A stretch of 64,000 bases of DNA from Alkalihalobacillus sp. LMS39. GTDB taxonomy: Bacteria > Bacillota > Bacilli > Bacillales > Bacillaceae_F. Location: NCBI RefSeq assembly GCF_022812285.1, contig NZ_CP093300.1, positions 3,968,001 through 4,032,000 of the forward strand, given 5' to 3'. Shown in pieces: positions 16,716 through 26,093 of this stretch; within the stretch, counting starts at the first letter, position 1, and each line of letters starts with the position of its first letter. The notes below the pieces were generated by a model that did not search any database, was not told the origin of the DNA, and saw only the letters and a list, made by a program, of their open reading frames with translations. Both the position numbers and the translations under genes were made by a program.

Positions 16716-19142
16716 TTAGGACCGTAATGTCGCTCCAAGTTCTTCCTCTAGTGCGTTTAATACCTTTTTGTGGACCGTAGTCACTTCCTCTTCTGTTAAC
16801 GTCCGTTCAGGGTCTAAATATGTTAATGAAAAGGCAAGTGATTTTTTCCCTTTTTCTAAATGTTCACCTTGATATAAATCAAACAAATGAACTTTATTGA
16901 GTAATGATGTTCCTGTTTTTTCGATCACTTTTCTAACTTTATCTGCTTCCAAGCTTTCGTCTACAACAAGGGCAATATCTCTTGTCATAGATGGGTATCT
17001 AGGAATCGTCGTGTAGCGAAGATCCTTTGTTTCAAATGATAGCAATTGTTCTACGTGCAGTTGAAAGACGTACGTTGGAGAGAGATCCAAACTTTTTTGC
17101 AATTGCGGGTGGAGTTGACCGATAACCCCAATTTGCTTGTCATTTAAATAAACAAACGCCGTTCTTCCTGGATGCAGTCCTGCTTGCTCTCCTTTTGAAA
17201 ACGAAACAAAAGAGGAAAGACCAAGCTCCTTACACAAGCCTTCAACAACACCTTTTACAACAAAGAAATCAACAGCTTTCTTTTCTCCTTGCCACGAGTG
17301 GTTATTCCATAAACCAGTAAAAGCACCCGCAACCATTTCTTGCTCTACTGGCTGCTTTGTAACAACAGTTTCATCTGATAAGAAAATGGAACCTACTTCA
17401 TAAAGAAAGACATCATCTACTTTACGATTTTTGTTATAAATGATGACATCAAGCAAATGTGGAAGTAATGTTGTTCTCATTGTACTTCTATCTTCACTCA
17501 TCGGCATCGCCAATTGAACAGGTGTAACTTCACTCATCTCACCATCAAGACCTTTTGCTTTAGATGGGCTTGTTAACGAATAGGTAATCGTTTGATTAAG
17601 ACCACATGATTCCAAAAACCTTCGAACGACTCGACGTTTCTTTTGATAATCAGAAAGGGTCCCTGGCGTTGTTACCCCTTTAGGCAATGTTGTTGGAATA
17701 TGATCGTAGCCATAAATTCTTGCGACTTCTTCCATCACATCTTCTTGAATCGTAATATCCTGTCTTCTCGTTGGTGCCTTAACACTGAATTGCTTGTCGT
17801 TTCGTGTATAAGAAAACCGTAATCTTTCCAATATCATTGCGACATCTTCTGCAGTAATCGATGTCCCTAACCTTTCATTAATTTGGTCTACCGATATGTC
17901 AATTTCTTTTTCTTGAATTTGTAAATAATTGACTTCGACAATTCCATCCAAAACTTCTCCTCCAGCAACTTGAACAATTAATTCGCATGCTCGCTCTGCT
18001 GCCTTAACAACGCGCAGTGGATCGACCCCTTTTTCATAACGAACACTTGCTTCACTTCGGACCCCTAAATCTTTTGATCCTTTGCGAACAGTCGTATTTT
18101 TAAAATAAGCCGCTTCTAGTAAGATTGTCGTTGTATCTGATTGAACTTCTGAAAATGCGCCTCCCATCACTCCTGCTACAGCAACAGGCTCTGTTCCATT
18201 TGTAATGACGAGATGGTCTCTTGAGAGTATCCTTTGTTCATCATCTAATGTTACAATTTGCTCTTTCTCATTAGCGCGACGCACTAATATTTCTTTTGAA
18301 CCTAATCGTTCATAATCAAAAGCGTGAAGAGGTTGGCCGTACTCAAGCAACACAAAATTTGTCACATCGACAACATTGCTAATTGGACGTATGCCCGCTG
18401 CAACTAAGCGATTTTGAAGCCATAACGGGGAAGGACCAATTTTCACACCTTTAATCATTTTAGCCCCGTAATAAGGGTTATCTTCTATTGCCTCGACTTG
18501 CACCGAAATATAATCTGCTGTTTTTTCCGCGCTTGGAGTATACTGAGGTGATGCAAATGTCACATCTCGGTCTAATAAAGCGGCTACTTCATAAGCGACA
18601 CCGATCATACTTAAGCAATCCGCACGATTTGGCGTTAAGTCTAGCTCTAACACTTCATCGTATAAATTCAACTCTGACAGTGCATCCTCTCCTACCGTTA
18701 CGTCATTTGGAAAAACAAAGATTCCTTCTGAATATTCTTTTTGAACAAGCTTTCCTTCAATCCCAAGCTCTTGTAGTGAACAAATCATTCCTTGTGATAC
18801 TTCACCACGAAGTTTTGCTTTTTTAATTTTAAAATTGTCAGGTAAAACGGCTCCTACTTTTGCAACAGCCACTTTTTGTCCAGAAGCGACATTTCGGGCA
18901 CCACATACGATTTGGACATGTTCTTCTTCTCCGATGTCAACTTGACAAACATTTAATTTATCTGCGTTTGGATGTTGCTTGCAGTCCACTACATGCCCGA
19001 TAACAACCCCTGAAATTCCTTTATTTAATTTATGAATAATATCCACTTCTACTCCACCACGCGTCAACCGTTCTGCGATTTCTTGTGGTGTAAAGTTTGT
19101 TAAGTCGATATATTCCTGTAACCATCGATAGGATACTAACAT
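16716..19142 (-). CDS. pheT: Phenylalanine-tRNA ligase beta subunit
   Basis: PheT of 808 aa, the usual long bacterial form. Domains in order: N-terminal B1, tRNA-binding EMAP-like domain (residues about 40-150, GVVIGHVVDCKQHPNADKLN), B3/B4 editing region (CLSMIGVAYEVAALL), B5, the catalytic-like core, and the C-terminal ferredoxin-fold anticodon-binding domain (YTTIPRYPSMTRDIALVVDE). It forms an alpha2-beta2 enzyme with PheS, whose gene is 13 bp upstream. Confidence 0.96.
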   Translation of the reverse strand: MLVSYRWLQEYIDLTNFTPQEIAERLTRGGVEVDIIHKLNKGISGVVIGHVVDCKQHPNADKLNVCQVDIGEEEHVQIVCGARNVASGQKVAVAKVGAVLPDNFKIKKAKLRGEVSQGMICSLQELGIEGKLVQKEYSEGIFVFPNDVTVGEDALSELNLYDEVLELDLTPNRADCLSMIGVAYEVAALLDRDVTFASPQYTPSAEKTADYISVQVEAIEDNPYYGAKMIKGVKIGPSPLWLQNRLVAAGIRPISNVVDVTNFVLLEYGQPLHAFDYERLGSKEILVRRANEKEQIVTLDDEQRILSRDHLVITNGTEPVAVAGVMGGAFSEVQSDTTTILLEAAYFKNTTVRKGSKDLGVRSEASVRYEKGVDPLRVVKAAERACELIVQVAGGEVLDGIVEVNYLQIQEKEIDISVDQINERLGTSITAEDVAMILERLRFSYTRNDKQFSVKAPTRRQDITIQEDVMEEVARIYGYDHIPTTLPKGVTTPGTLSDYQKKRRVVRRFLESCGLNQTITYSLTSPSKAKGLDGEMSEVTPVQLAMPMSEDRSTMRTTLLPHLLDVIIYNKNRKVDDVFLYEVGSIFLSDETVVTKQPVEQEMVAGAFTGLWNNHSWQGEKKAVDFFVVKGVVEGLCKELGLSSFVSFSKGEQAGLHPGRTAFVYLNDKQIGVIGQLHPQLQKSLDLSPTYVFQLHVEQLLSFETKDLRYTTIPRYPSMTRDIALVVDESLEADKVRKVIEKTGTSLLNKVHLFDLYQGEHLEKGKKSLAFSLTYLDPERTLTEEEVTTVHKKVLNALEEELGATLRS

Positions 19143-19155
19143 CTTTTTTCCTCCT

Positions 19156-20190
19156 TTAACCTCTCGTAAATTGCGTTAAAAACCGTAAATCATTTGTATA
19201 GAAGTGGCGAATATCATCAATATCATGCTTTAACATTGCTAATCGTTCCACACCCATACCAAACGCAAATCCACTATAACGTTTTGAATCGAAACCACCC
19301 ATTTCAAGAACATTCGGATGCACCATTCCTGCACCAAGAACTTCGATCCATCCTGTATGTTTACATACACGACAGCCTTTTCCTTTACACATTCCACAAG
19401 ATACATCCACTTCAACAGAAGGTTCTGTAAATGGGAAAAAGCTTGGACGCAATCGAATGCTTCGTTCTTCTCCAAAGAACTTTTTGGCAAATGTTTCAAG
19501 AACTCCTTTTAAATCACTCATGCGAACATTTTCATCTATGTACAATCCTTCTATTTGCATAAATTGATGGGAGTGCGTTGCATCATCATCATCTCGCCGA
19601 AATACTTTTCCTGGACAAATAATTTTGACCGGACCTTGGCCTTTATACTTTTCCATTGTTCTTGCTTGAACAGGAGAGGTATGAGTGCGAAGCAATAGTT
19701 CATTTGTAATATAAAATGAATCTTGCATATCACGAGCAGGATGATCTTTTGGTAAATTTAACGCTTCGAAATTATAATAATCCGTTTCTACTTCAGGCCC
19801 TTCTGCAATTTCAAAACCTAATCCGATAAAGACATCTTCTACATGTTCGACAACCGCTGTTAACGGATGGCGTGTTCCTGCTTGTACAGGTCTTCCTGGT
19901 AATGTCACATCAATACTTTCTTCAGCTAATCTCTTTTCAATTTCTGCTTTTTGTAGCTGTGCTTCTTTTTCTTCAAGCTTTTCCGTTATTGCTGCTCGGA
20001 CATCGTTCGCCATTTGTCCAATAAGTGGGCGCTCTTCTGCTGATAACTTTCCCATTCCTCGTAATACTTCTGTAATCGGTCCTTTTTTTCCTAAGTAGGC
20101 TACACGGACTTCTTGTAGAGCTTTACTATCTTGGGCTTGTTCTACTTTTACAAGCGCCTCAGCTTGCAATTGTTCTAACCGTTCTTTCAT
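19156..20190 (-). CDS. pheS: Phenylalanine-tRNA ligase alpha subunit
   Basis: PheS of 344 aa with an N-terminal coiled coil and the class II catalytic core: motif 2 ([21 protein letters not shown]) and motif 3 ([20 protein letters not shown]) are clear. I chose the ATG at 20188-20190, which follows an AGGAGGAAG site and begins [18 protein letters not shown]; the longer reading would run into the T-box terminator. Expression is expected to be controlled by the upstream Phe T-box. Confidence 0.96.
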   Translation of the reverse strand: MKERLEQLQAEALVKVEQAQDSKALQEVRVAYLGKKGPITEVLRGMGKLSAEERPLIGQMANDVRAAITEKLEEKEAQLQKAEIEKRLAEESIDVTLPGRPVQAGTRHPLTAVVEHVEDVFIGLGFEIAEGPEVETDYYNFEALNLPKDHPARDMQDSFYITNELLLRTHTSPVQARTMEKYKGQGPVKIICPGKVFRRDDDDATHSHQFMQIEGLYIDENVRMSDLKGVLETFAKKFFGEERSIRLRPSFFPFTEPSVEVDVSCGMCKGKGCRVCKHTGWIEVLGAGMVHPNVLEMGGFDSKRYSGFAFGMGVERLAMLKHDIDDIRHFYTNDLRFLTQFTRG

Positions 20191-20211
20191 TTGTTCTTCC
20201 TCCTTTTTCTG

Positions 20212-20466
20212 TTCTCCACAAAAAAGAGCCATCGTCCAATAGTAAGGGACGATGGCTCGTGGTACCACCCTTATTAACGACAACAAGTGTCGTTCACTTC
20301 ATTGGATAACGGCTATGCCGGTGTATCTATCATAAGATGATAACAAGCTCCAGAGTGAATTCGACTATCTCTTTCCATAGAAATGCTTTCAGTCTAAGGC
20401 ATTTCATCCCTGAATGGCGATTATAGTGTACTACTCTCTTTCCACGCTTTTTAGCGGATATTCATT
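20212..20466 (-). promoter_or_regulatory. T-box leader of pheST (tRNA-Phe responsive)
   Basis: On the minus strand the leader carries the T-box sequence AGGGTGGTACCACG (20271-20258), directly followed by a terminator whose arms GAGCCATCGTCC and GGACGATGGCTC (20226-20258) precede a T run. A TTC triplet in ATAGTCGAATTCACTC is the probable specifier for tRNA-Phe. Uncharged tRNA would stabilise the antiterminator and allow pheST expression. Confidence 0.93.
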
Positions 20467-20472
20467 TCTTTT

Positions 20473-20501
20473 ATTATAATGAATTCATATTTTTGATGCA
20501 A
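20473..20501 (-). promoter_or_regulatory. Promoter of the pheST leader
   Basis: On the minus strand TTGCAT (20501-20496), a 17-bp spacer and a perfect TATAAT (20478-20473) place the start just upstream of the T-box stem I. Confidence 0.7.
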
Positions 20502-20518
20502 CACGTCGACTCATGAAA

Positions 20519-21274
20519 TTAATTTTTTCGTAAATGATACAATAGGACTCCTGTCGCAACACTAACATTTAACGATTCAGCTCGTCCAAAAATTGGGATA
20601 TATAAATTTTGGTCAGTTTGCTCTAACACTATTTTACTAACCCCTTCTCCTTCGTTACCGACAATCAATGCAAACTCTTCACTAGGTGTAGCTTTTGAGT
20701 AAACAGATGCATTTTCTAGTGCTGTTCCATATACAGGGATTCCTTCTTGTTTACATGCCAAGACAATTTCAGAAAGATTTTCTTTAAAAATAGGAATATG
20801 AAAAAGAGACCCTTGTGTTGCACGAATCACTTTACTATTGTACATATCAGCAGTTCCTTCTCCTAGAATGACCGCCGTAACACCGACAGCATCGGCTGTA
20901 CGAATTAATGTTCCTACATTACCTGGGTCTTGAACACCATCGATGAGGAGAAACATACCTCGACTGACCTTCTTCTTGTTTTCTATTTGTTTGCAAACCG
21001 CAGCAATTCCTTGGGGTGTCTCTGTTTCAGACAATTCTTTCATCACTTGACTTGTCACATACGTGATAGAAAGATTATCAACATCCCATTCACTTGGAAA
21101 GGAAAATGACTCTTCTACGACTAATTCTTCAATTTCTATCGTAGATTGAAGCGCTTCTTCGATTAAATGAACGCCTTCGATGAAAAATTGTCCACTTTGA
21201 GTACGTCCTTTTTTCGTATGAAGTTTTTTCCAGTTTTTTATTTTCGTATTTTTGACAGATTCAATTCGATTCAT
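20519..21274 (-). CDS. ysgA: RNA 2'-O-methyltransferase of the TrmH/SpoU family
   Basis: SPOUT methyltransferase of 251 aa. The N-terminal substrate-binding domain contains the FFIEGVHLIEEAL segment and the knot domain has LLIDGVQDPGNVGTLIRTAD, ALIVGNEGEGVS and the C-terminal IPIFGRAESLNVSVATGVLL. These are the three SpoU motifs; the RNA target (probably 23S rRNA) is not known. I chose the ATG at 21272-21274 with an AAGGAG site. sspI diverges from it. Confidence 0.92.
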   Translation of the reverse strand: MNRIESVKNTKIKNWKKLHTKKGRTQSGQFFIEGVHLIEEALQSTIEIEELVVEESFSFPSEWDVDNLSITYVTSQVMKELSETETPQGIAAVCKQIENKKKVSRGMFLLIDGVQDPGNVGTLIRTADAVGVTAVILGEGTADMYNSKVIRATQGSLFHIPIFKENLSEIVLACKQEGIPVYGTALENASVYSKATPSEEFALIVGNEGEGVSKIVLEQTDQNLYIPIFGRAESLNVSVATGVLLYHLRKN

Positions 21275-21322
21275 AAGAACTCCTTTTTCCTTGTTATTAC
21301 TAAAATTATACCCACAAACTGG

Positions 21323-21353
21323 TACATAATCCAATTCCATTCCTCACATACTA
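21323..21353 (+). promoter_or_regulatory. Possible forespore sigma-G promoter of sspI
   Basis: CATACTA (21347-21353) matches the sigma-G -10 form CATNNTA, and TACATA (21323-21328) at 18 bp spacing is a moderate match to the -35 TGAATA. Support is mainly the -10 and the nature of the gene. Confidence 0.4.
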
Positions 21354-21395
21354 CAATTAGGTTCGCTATGATAATGATAAGGAGGAAATAATACG

Positions 21396-21605
21396 ATGAG
21401 TTTTAATTTACGTAGTGCCATTTTAGCAAATGTAAGCGGGAATAGTGAAAGTGAAATTGAGGCAACAATTACTGAAGCGATTCAAAGTGGAGAAGAAAAA
21501 ATGCTTCCTGGTTTAGGGGTTTTGTTTGAAGTATATTGGAGCCATGCTACGACAGAGCAAAAAAATGAAGTTATCTCCCAAATCACATCAGGATTACAGC
21601 GATAA
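21396..21605 (+). CDS. sspI: Small acid-soluble spore protein I
   Basis: A 69-aa minor SASP with the diagnostic core IQSGEEKMLPGLGVLFEVYW, very close to B. subtilis SspI. Such proteins accumulate in the forespore. The ATG is preceded by AAGGAGGAA. It is monocistronic, with a bidirectional terminator after it. The gene shows that the host is an endospore former. Confidence 0.96.
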   Translation: MSFNLRSAILANVSGNSESEIEATITEAIQSGEEKMLPGLGVLFEVYWSHATTEQKNEVISQITSGLQR

Positions 21606-21623
21606 TATCGTACTCTCTAATTA

Positions 21624-21672
21624 AAAAGTGCTCTATCGGCCAGCATATTGTTGACCCGATAGAGCGTTTTTT
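21624..21672 (+). terminator. Terminator of sspI, possibly shared with the peptidase gene
   Basis: GCTCTATCGG (21630-21639) and CCGATAGAGC (21656-21665) form a perfect 10-bp stem followed by GTTTTTTG. An A-rich flank on the other side makes it usable from the minus strand too. Confidence 0.85.
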
Positions 21673-21702
21673 GAAAGAAAAGGCGCTCCGCGTTTTTCTT
21701 AA

Positions 21703-22788
21703 TTAATCAAATGTAATTGTCTTTACCGTATCTGCATCTAATTTTTTTATCACTTCTACAATTAATTTTACTGCATTTTCAAAATCATCGCGGTGTAAAA
21801 TCGCAGCATGAGTATGAATATATCTTGTCGCAATTGTAATCGATAACGATGGAACACCATTTGCTGTTAAGTGAATCGCACCTGAATCTGTTCCTCCACC
21901 AGCCACATAATCAAATTGGTAAGGAATATTGTTTTCTTCCGCTGTATTCGTTACAAACTCACGTAACCCTTTATGAGATACCATTGAAGCATCATACATT
22001 AATACTTGTGGCCCTTTACCCATTTTTGCAAGGGCTTCTTTTTCAGTTACACCTGGTGTATCACCAGCAATTCCAACATCGACTCCAAATCCAATATCGG
22101 GTTGAATAAGATGTGCCGCTGTACGAGCTCCTCGTAGTCCAACTTCTTCTTGAACGGTACCAACACCATAGACGATGTTTGGATGGTTTTGCCCTTTGAG
22201 TTGACGCAACACTTCAATTGCAATTGCACAGCCAATTCGGTTGTCCCATGCTTTCGCCATCAAATATTTTTCGTTTTTCATCACAGTGAAATCACAAACA
22301 GGAACAATTGAATCTCCTGGACGCACACCAAATTCCATCGCTTCTTCTTTACTTGAAGCACCAATATCAATAAACATATCTTTTTTGTCTACTGATTTTT
22401 TACGAACTTCCGGTGTTAAAATATGTGGAGGCTTTGAACCAATGACACCTGGAATGTTTCCGTCTTTCGTCATAACGGTTACGCGTTGAGCAAGCATCAC
22501 TTGTTCCCACCAGCCACCAACGGTTTGAAACTTAAGAAAGCCATTATCATCGATGTGAGTCACCATAAATCCAATTTCATCTAAATGACCAGCAATCATA
22601 ATTTTTGGTCCGTTAGCCTTTCCAACTTTTTCTGCAATTAAGCTACCAAGTCCATCTGTATAAACCTTGTCCGCTAACGGCTCAATGTACTTTTTCATAA
22701 CATCTCGTGGTTCTTTTTCATTTCCTGGAATACCATTTGCATCTGTTAAATCTTTTAACATTTGCAATGTTTCGTCTAATTTTGCCAT
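21703..22788 (-). CDS. ysdC: M42 family glutamyl aminopeptidase/endoglucanase-like peptidase
   Basis: Cobalt/zinc aminopeptidase of 361 aa. Metal-binding segments are visible: [13 protein letters not shown] (His, Asp), [15 protein letters not shown] (Asp), [12 protein letters not shown] (catalytic and metal Glu), GVDVGIAGD (Asp) and [16 protein letters not shown] (His). It is a cytosolic enzyme expected to trim peptides. I chose the ATG at 22786-22788 following GGGAGG; the 13 extra residues of the longer reading have no support. Confidence 0.93.
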   Translation of the reverse strand: MAKLDETLQMLKDLTDANGIPGNEKEPRDVMKKYIEPLADKVYTDGLGSLIAEKVGKANGPKIMIAGHLDEIGFMVTHIDDNGFLKFQTVGGWWEQVMLAQRVTVMTKDGNIPGVIGSKPPHILTPEVRKKSVDKKDMFIDIGASSKEEAMEFGVRPGDSIVPVCDFTVMKNEKYLMAKAWDNRIGCAIAIEVLRQLKGQNHPNIVYGVGTVQEEVGLRGARTAAHLIQPDIGFGVDVGIAGDTPGVTEKEALAKMGKGPQVLMYDASMVSHKGLREFVTNTAEENNIPYQFDYVAGGGTDSGAIHLTANGVPSLSITIATRYIHTHAAILHRDDFENAVKLIVEVIKKLDADTVKTITFD

Positions 22789-22886
22789 ATGTATTGACCT
22801 CCCTTTTATGGTGTAAGGATTCATCATTGTGCATATCTATATCTAGTATATACGAAAAGTATTTCGATACTCAAACAAAATGAACA

Positions 22887-23372
22887 TTAATATCCCTCGT
22901 CTTGGCGTTGGTGGTTCACTTCATTTTTTTGTAAATAAGCTTTTTCAATCGCTTCTTCTGTGAATCCTAATGCTTGTCCTAATTGTAAATACGTTTGAAA
23001 CAGTTGTTTATATGTTTCTTGACTAGTGTTTTGATTAAATGTAGTAATATCATCAAACACTTGTTGAAACAAAGTGACAATAGGTCTTTCTGTAGCCTCC
23101 ATTTCAATGTTAACCGATGTATAGTCACAATCTAATCCAATTGATAAGATAAAATGAATACCATCAACATATTCTTCTAAAATGACATGCTGGGGAGCGG
23201 GTGGTTTTACACTCCAATATTTAAAACATCTCGTTTCATTTGCTAATTCCCCAAGTTCAACTTGAAGGGCGAGCATTTTTTCTGCGACAACATTTTGCCC
23301 TGTTAAATGATGCTCTTTCATGATTCGATCATCCAACTGTTTTTGTAAGGAAAATAATGTTTGTAACTTCAA
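22887..23372 (-). CDS. Dimeric all-alpha dUTP diphosphatase (dUTPase_2 family)
   Basis: All-helical NTP pyrophosphatase of about 161 aa. The metal-binding motifs QVELGELANETRCFKYWS (ExxE) and EEYVDGIHFILSIGLD (ExxxD) fit the dimeric dUTPase family, which removes dUTP and supplies dUMP. I chose the TTG at 23370-23372 because an AAGGGAGAG site lies 8 nt upstream. An in-frame TTG 7 codons earlier (23393) lacks a ribosome site. B. subtilis has a different chromosomal gene here, so context gives no further hint. Confidence 0.82.
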   Translation of the reverse strand: MKLQTLFSLQKQLDDRIMKEHHLTGQNVVAEKMLALQVELGELANETRCFKYWSVKPPAPQHVILEEYVDGIHFILSIGLDCDYTSVNIEMEATERPIVTLFQQVFDDITTFNQNTSQETYKQLFQTYLQLGQALGFTEEAIEKAYLQKNEVNHQRQDEGY

Positions 23373-23453
23373 TGGTCTCTCTCCCTTATTCAATTTTTTT
23401 CATTTAATGTAGTTTCCATTCGCTTTTCCTCATCATTCATTATATAATTTTTT

Positions 23454-23480
23454 TGAAACCTATTCATAGAGCTTTTCGTA
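23454..23480 (+). promoter_or_regulatory. Sigma-W promoter of ysdB
   Basis: TGAAAC (23454-23459), a 17-bp spacer and CGTA (23477-23480) exactly match the extracytoplasmic-function sigma-W consensus. It lies about 50 bp upstream of ysdB. Confidence 0.88.
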
Positions 23481-23530
23481 TATATGATATCCCAAAACTA
23501 TAGCTGTCGACTTAAAAGGAGGAGCTACTA

Positions 23531-23917
23531 ATGGTTATACTTTTTCGGTTACTTATCATTGTTGCCGTTATTATTTTAATGTATAGTGTCATTAAATATT
23601 TTGTTGACCCTAAACGAAAATTAGAACTAGCTCACGATAAAAAGCAATTTTACTTTCATGATGATAAAACAAATGTCCGCAAAAACTTTTTGCTCACATA
23701 TAAAGGTGTTTTGTTTGAAGGAGAGAAATATTTAGGTACGACAGATATGGCGTTTGAAATTGTCTCCATTGTCATTTGGCCGAAACAATCAGAACGTCTT
23801 CAAGGATTAGATCGTGAAGATTTTCATGTAATTGAACAAGAAATTTATATTCATTATCCAAATGCTACTATTGAATGGAAAAGTCCCGTAAAAGAATTTC
23901 TTCGTAGTGAAAAATAA
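23531..23917 (+). CDS. ysdB: Sigma-W pathway protein YsdB
   Basis: A 128-aa protein with one N-terminal membrane helix (residues about 3-24) and a cytoplasmic domain containing NVRKNFLLTYKGVLFEGEKY and WKSPVKEFLRS, as in B. subtilis YsdB. In B. subtilis it belongs to the sigma-W regulon and influences sigma-W activity; the molecular function is not settled. The ribosome site AAAGGAGGAG precedes the ATG. The consensus sigma-W promoter supports the assignment. Confidence 0.92.
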   Translation: MVILFRLLIIVAVIILMYSVIKYFVDPKRKLELAHDKKQFYFHDDKTNVRKNFLLTYKGVLFEGEKYLGTTDMAFEIVSIVIWPKQSERLQGLDREDFHVIEQEIYIHYPNATIEWKSPVKEFLRSEK

Positions 23918-23937
23918 GCACACACGAAAACTAAAGC

Positions 23938-23976
23938 AAAAAAAACAGAGCCGTGTAGTTTACCGGCTCTGTTTTA
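23938..23976. terminator. Bidirectional terminator between ysdB and the TVP38 gene
   Basis: CAGAGCCG and CGGCTCTG form a stem with A and T runs on both sides, serving the two convergent genes. Confidence 0.88.
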
Positions 23977-24555
23977 TTGTGATGATTTTGCCATCACTCG
24001 TTCACTCCACTTTCCAATGACATCTCTTCGTCCAATTAAATAAAAAACTAGTCCTAACACAACTAATATACTAACGGCTACAATTGGTGGTAACTCACGG
24101 ATCACATGGCCAAACGCGGTAAACGTAAAAGCAGCAGGAATACAAGTATAAAATGAAAGTTTCATATATTCTTGTTTTGACTTTGTTGTCTCAATTAAAT
24201 ATAAAGAAGTTAAATGAAAATGAATAAATGGCATTAACCGAATAATCATTAACTGGCTAAGGTGTAGAGAATTTGTTTGTTCTCCTAGCCACCTCGTTTT
24301 AACTTTCCTAAGTCCGGTTAACAGCTTTGGGAAAGCATGGACAACAAAATAAAATGTGAAGCTAACAGCCGTCATTCCAATAACCGAATAAATGGTTCCA
24401 GGGATGATGCCAAATAAATAGCCACCTACTAAACAGACAAGCAAAACAGGAATAAATAAAACTTGACGAAAAACATGAAATAAAATAAAAAAGACCGGGG
24501 CTAACCAACCACTATTTTCGATTGAAAGTAAGATTTGTTCCAATGATAAATTCAT
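23974..24555 (-). CDS. TVP38/TMEM64 (DedA-superfamily) membrane protein
   Basis: Membrane protein of 193 aa with about five hydrophobic segments. The family core (VGGYLFGIIPGTIYSVIGMT) and the downstream LMIIRLMPFIHFHLTSLYL are recognisable as the SNARE-associated Golgi/VTT domain, a fold linked to lipid scrambling. The function in bacilli is not established. In B. subtilis a similar gene (ytxB) lies near dnaI, so it may have moved. It converges on ysdB. Confidence 0.8.
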   Translation of the reverse strand: MNLSLEQILLSIENSGWLAPVFFILFHVFRQVLFIPVLLVCLVGGYLFGIIPGTIYSVIGMTAVSFTFYFVVHAFPKLLTGLRKVKTRWLGEQTNSLHLSQLMIIRLMPFIHFHLTSLYLIETTKSKQEYMKLSFYTCIPAAFTFTAFGHVIRELPPIVAVSILVVLGLVFYLIGRRDVIGKWSERVMAKSSQ

Positions 24556-24621
24556 TTCACACCCCCCTTTCTTTCATAGTATGAATGGAATAGAAGAGGT
24601 ATGTTAGGTTCGTACCCATTT

Positions 24622-24888
24622 TTATAAATAAAAATATACAATGCCTAACACGACTTGTCCGAACAAAATTAATGGAACACCGACACGAAATAATGTATGC
24701 TTCGTTTTATGGCGCCATTGCTTCATACCGAGCCAAATTCCGATTGAACCTCCAAGGATGGCCGTAACAATTAGTGTTTTTTCGGGAATCCGGTACTGTT
24801 GCCGCTTTGCCTTTTTCTTATCAAGTGCCATCAAATAAAACCCAAGTAGATTCATAATAACTAAATAGAGGATGACCATCACATACAC
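24622..24888 (-). CDS. ysdA: DUF1294 family small membrane protein (YsdA-like)
   Basis: An 88-aa protein with helices at about residues 3-22, 40-58 and 67-86. The motifs GFYLMALDKKKAKRQQYRIP and GGSIGIWLGMKQWRHKTKH, followed by FRVGVPLI, are the DUF1294 signature. The function is unknown. It lies downstream of rplT, as in B. subtilis, but a terminator separates it from the ribosomal operon. Confidence 0.85.
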   Translation of the reverse strand: MYVMVILYLVIMNLLGFYLMALDKKKAKRQQYRIPEKTLIVTAILGGSIGIWLGMKQWRHKTKHTLFRVGVPLILFGQVVLGIVYFYL

Positions 24889-24904
24889 CCTTTTTAAAAA
24901 ATTT

Positions 24905-24950
24905 CAAAAAAACGAGCATGGTCTACAATAGGCCATGCTCACGTTTTTTT
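24905..24950 (-). terminator. Terminator of infC-rpmI-rplT
   Basis: On the minus strand GAGCATGG and CCATGCTC pair around a 11-nt loop and are followed by seven T. It overlaps the rplT stop region. Confidence 0.9.
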
Positions 24951-25308
24951 ATGCATTTAAGCTTGATTTTGCTTTTGCTGCTAAGTCAGCAAATGCTTTT
25001 TCATCATTGACAGCTAAGTCAGCAAGAATTTTACGGTTTACGTTAATTCCAGCTACTTTTAGCCCATGCATCATACGGCTGTATGAAAGACCATTCGTAC
25101 GTGCAGCAGCATTAATACGTGTAATCCAAAGCTTTCTGAAATCACGTTTTTTCTGACGACGGTCACGGTAAGCATAAAGTAATGACTTCATTACCTGATT
25201 TTGAGCTGTTTTAAATAAACGGTGTTTAGAACCGTGATACCCCTTAGCTAACTTTAATACTTTATTACGACGACGACGAGCAACATATCCGCCTTTAACT
25301 CTTGGCAT
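24949..25308 (-). CDS. rplT: Large ribosomal subunit protein bL20
   Basis: bL20 of 119 aa, the standard length, starting [20 protein letters not shown]. The protein is an early 23S rRNA binder and, in Bacillus, represses its own operon through the infC leader. I chose the ATG at 25306-25308; the upstream ATG adds six untypical residues and overlaps the ribosome site region. It is the last gene of infC-rpmI-rplT. Confidence 0.98.
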   Translation of the reverse strand: MPRVKGGYVARRRRNKVLKLAKGYHGSKHRLFKTAQNQVMKSLLYAYRDRRQKKRDFRKLWITRINAAARTNGLSYSRMMHGLKVAGINVNRKILADLAVNDEKAFADLAAKAKSSLNA

Positions 25309-25342
25309 CGTATTTCCCTCCTTCAAACACTTCTGTTTTCAA

Positions 25343-25543
25343 TTATTTTTTGTACGTTAACATTGCTCTGATACGTTTGAAATCACCAGAGTGAACCATA
25401 CCCGCTTTACGTAATTTACGTTTTTGTTTTTGAGATTTGTTAGCAAATAAGTGACTTGTAAAAGCATGAGATCTTTTTAATTTTCCAGAACCAGTCTTTT
25501 TAAAGCGCTTTGCCGCACCTCTATGTGTTTTCATTTTAGGCAT
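25343..25543 (-). CDS. rpmI: Large ribosomal subunit protein bL35
   Basis: bL35 of 66 aa, starting [29 protein letters not shown] lies only 2 nt before the first in-frame ATG (25549) but 8 nt before the second (25543), so the second was chosen; this also gives the canonical N terminus. It is the middle gene of the operon. Confidence 0.98.
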   Translation of the reverse strand: MPKMKTHRGAAKRFKKTGSGKLKRSHAFTSHLFANKSQKQKRKLRKAGMVHSGDFKRIRAMLTYKK

Positions 25544-25577
25544 ATTCATTTCCTCCTTAAATCGTACTCCTACCCAA

Positions 25578-26093
25578 TTACTTTTCAGTTTTAGGGGCTA
25601 GGATTAAAAACATGCTTCGGCCTTCCATTTTTGGCTTCGATTCAACAACTGCAATATCATCACATTCCGTTGCTAATCGCTCCAACACTACTTTCCCAAT
25701 TTCAGAGTGAGTAATGGCACGTCCTCGGAAACGGATTGCCGCTTTTACTTTATCGCCTTTTGAAAGAAATTTTCGTGCATTACGAAGTTTCGTATTAAAA
25801 TCATGATCTTCAATCGTCGGACTGAAGCGAACTTCCTTAACGGCTGTAATCTTTTGATTTTTACGGGCTTCTTTATCTTTCTTTTGTTGTTCATATCTGA
25901 ACTTTCCATAGTCCATGATTCGACAAACTGGCGGTTTAGCTGTCGGTGCAACCATAACCAAATCAAGATTTGCATTTTGAGCCATTTCTAACGCTTCTTG
26001 TTTTGTCTTAACTCCAACCTGATCACCATTAGCACCAATGAGACGAACTTCACGAGCGCGAATGCTCTCGTTTACCATCATGTCCTTACTAAT
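25578..26093 (-). CDS. infC: Translation initiation factor IF-3 with ATT start codon
   Basis: IF-3 of 171 aa that prevents premature subunit joining and checks the initiation codon. The N domain ([19 protein letters not shown]-like), linker and C domain ([20 protein letters not shown]) are complete. The start is the ATT at 26091-26093: GGAGGTGG lies 8 nt upstream and the protein then begins [20 protein letters not shown], as in other Bacillus IF-3. The ATG at 26147 would add 18 residues lying across the ribosome site. Rare AUU starts let IF-3 limit its own synthesis. Confidence 0.95.
   Translation of the reverse strand: MSKDMMVNESIRAREVRLIGANGDQVGVKTKQEALEMAQNANLDLVMVAPTAKPPVCRIMDYGKFRYEQQKKDKEARKNQKITAVKEVRFSPTIEDHDFNTKLRNARKFLSKGDKVKAAIRFRGRAITHSEIGKVVLERLATECDDIAVVESKPKMEGRSMFLILAPKTEK

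Noticed and set aside
16521-16727. Plus-strand frame of 68 codons between zapA and pheT
   Set aside because: It consists of the dispersed repeat and the pheT terminator read in one frame and has no ribosome site.
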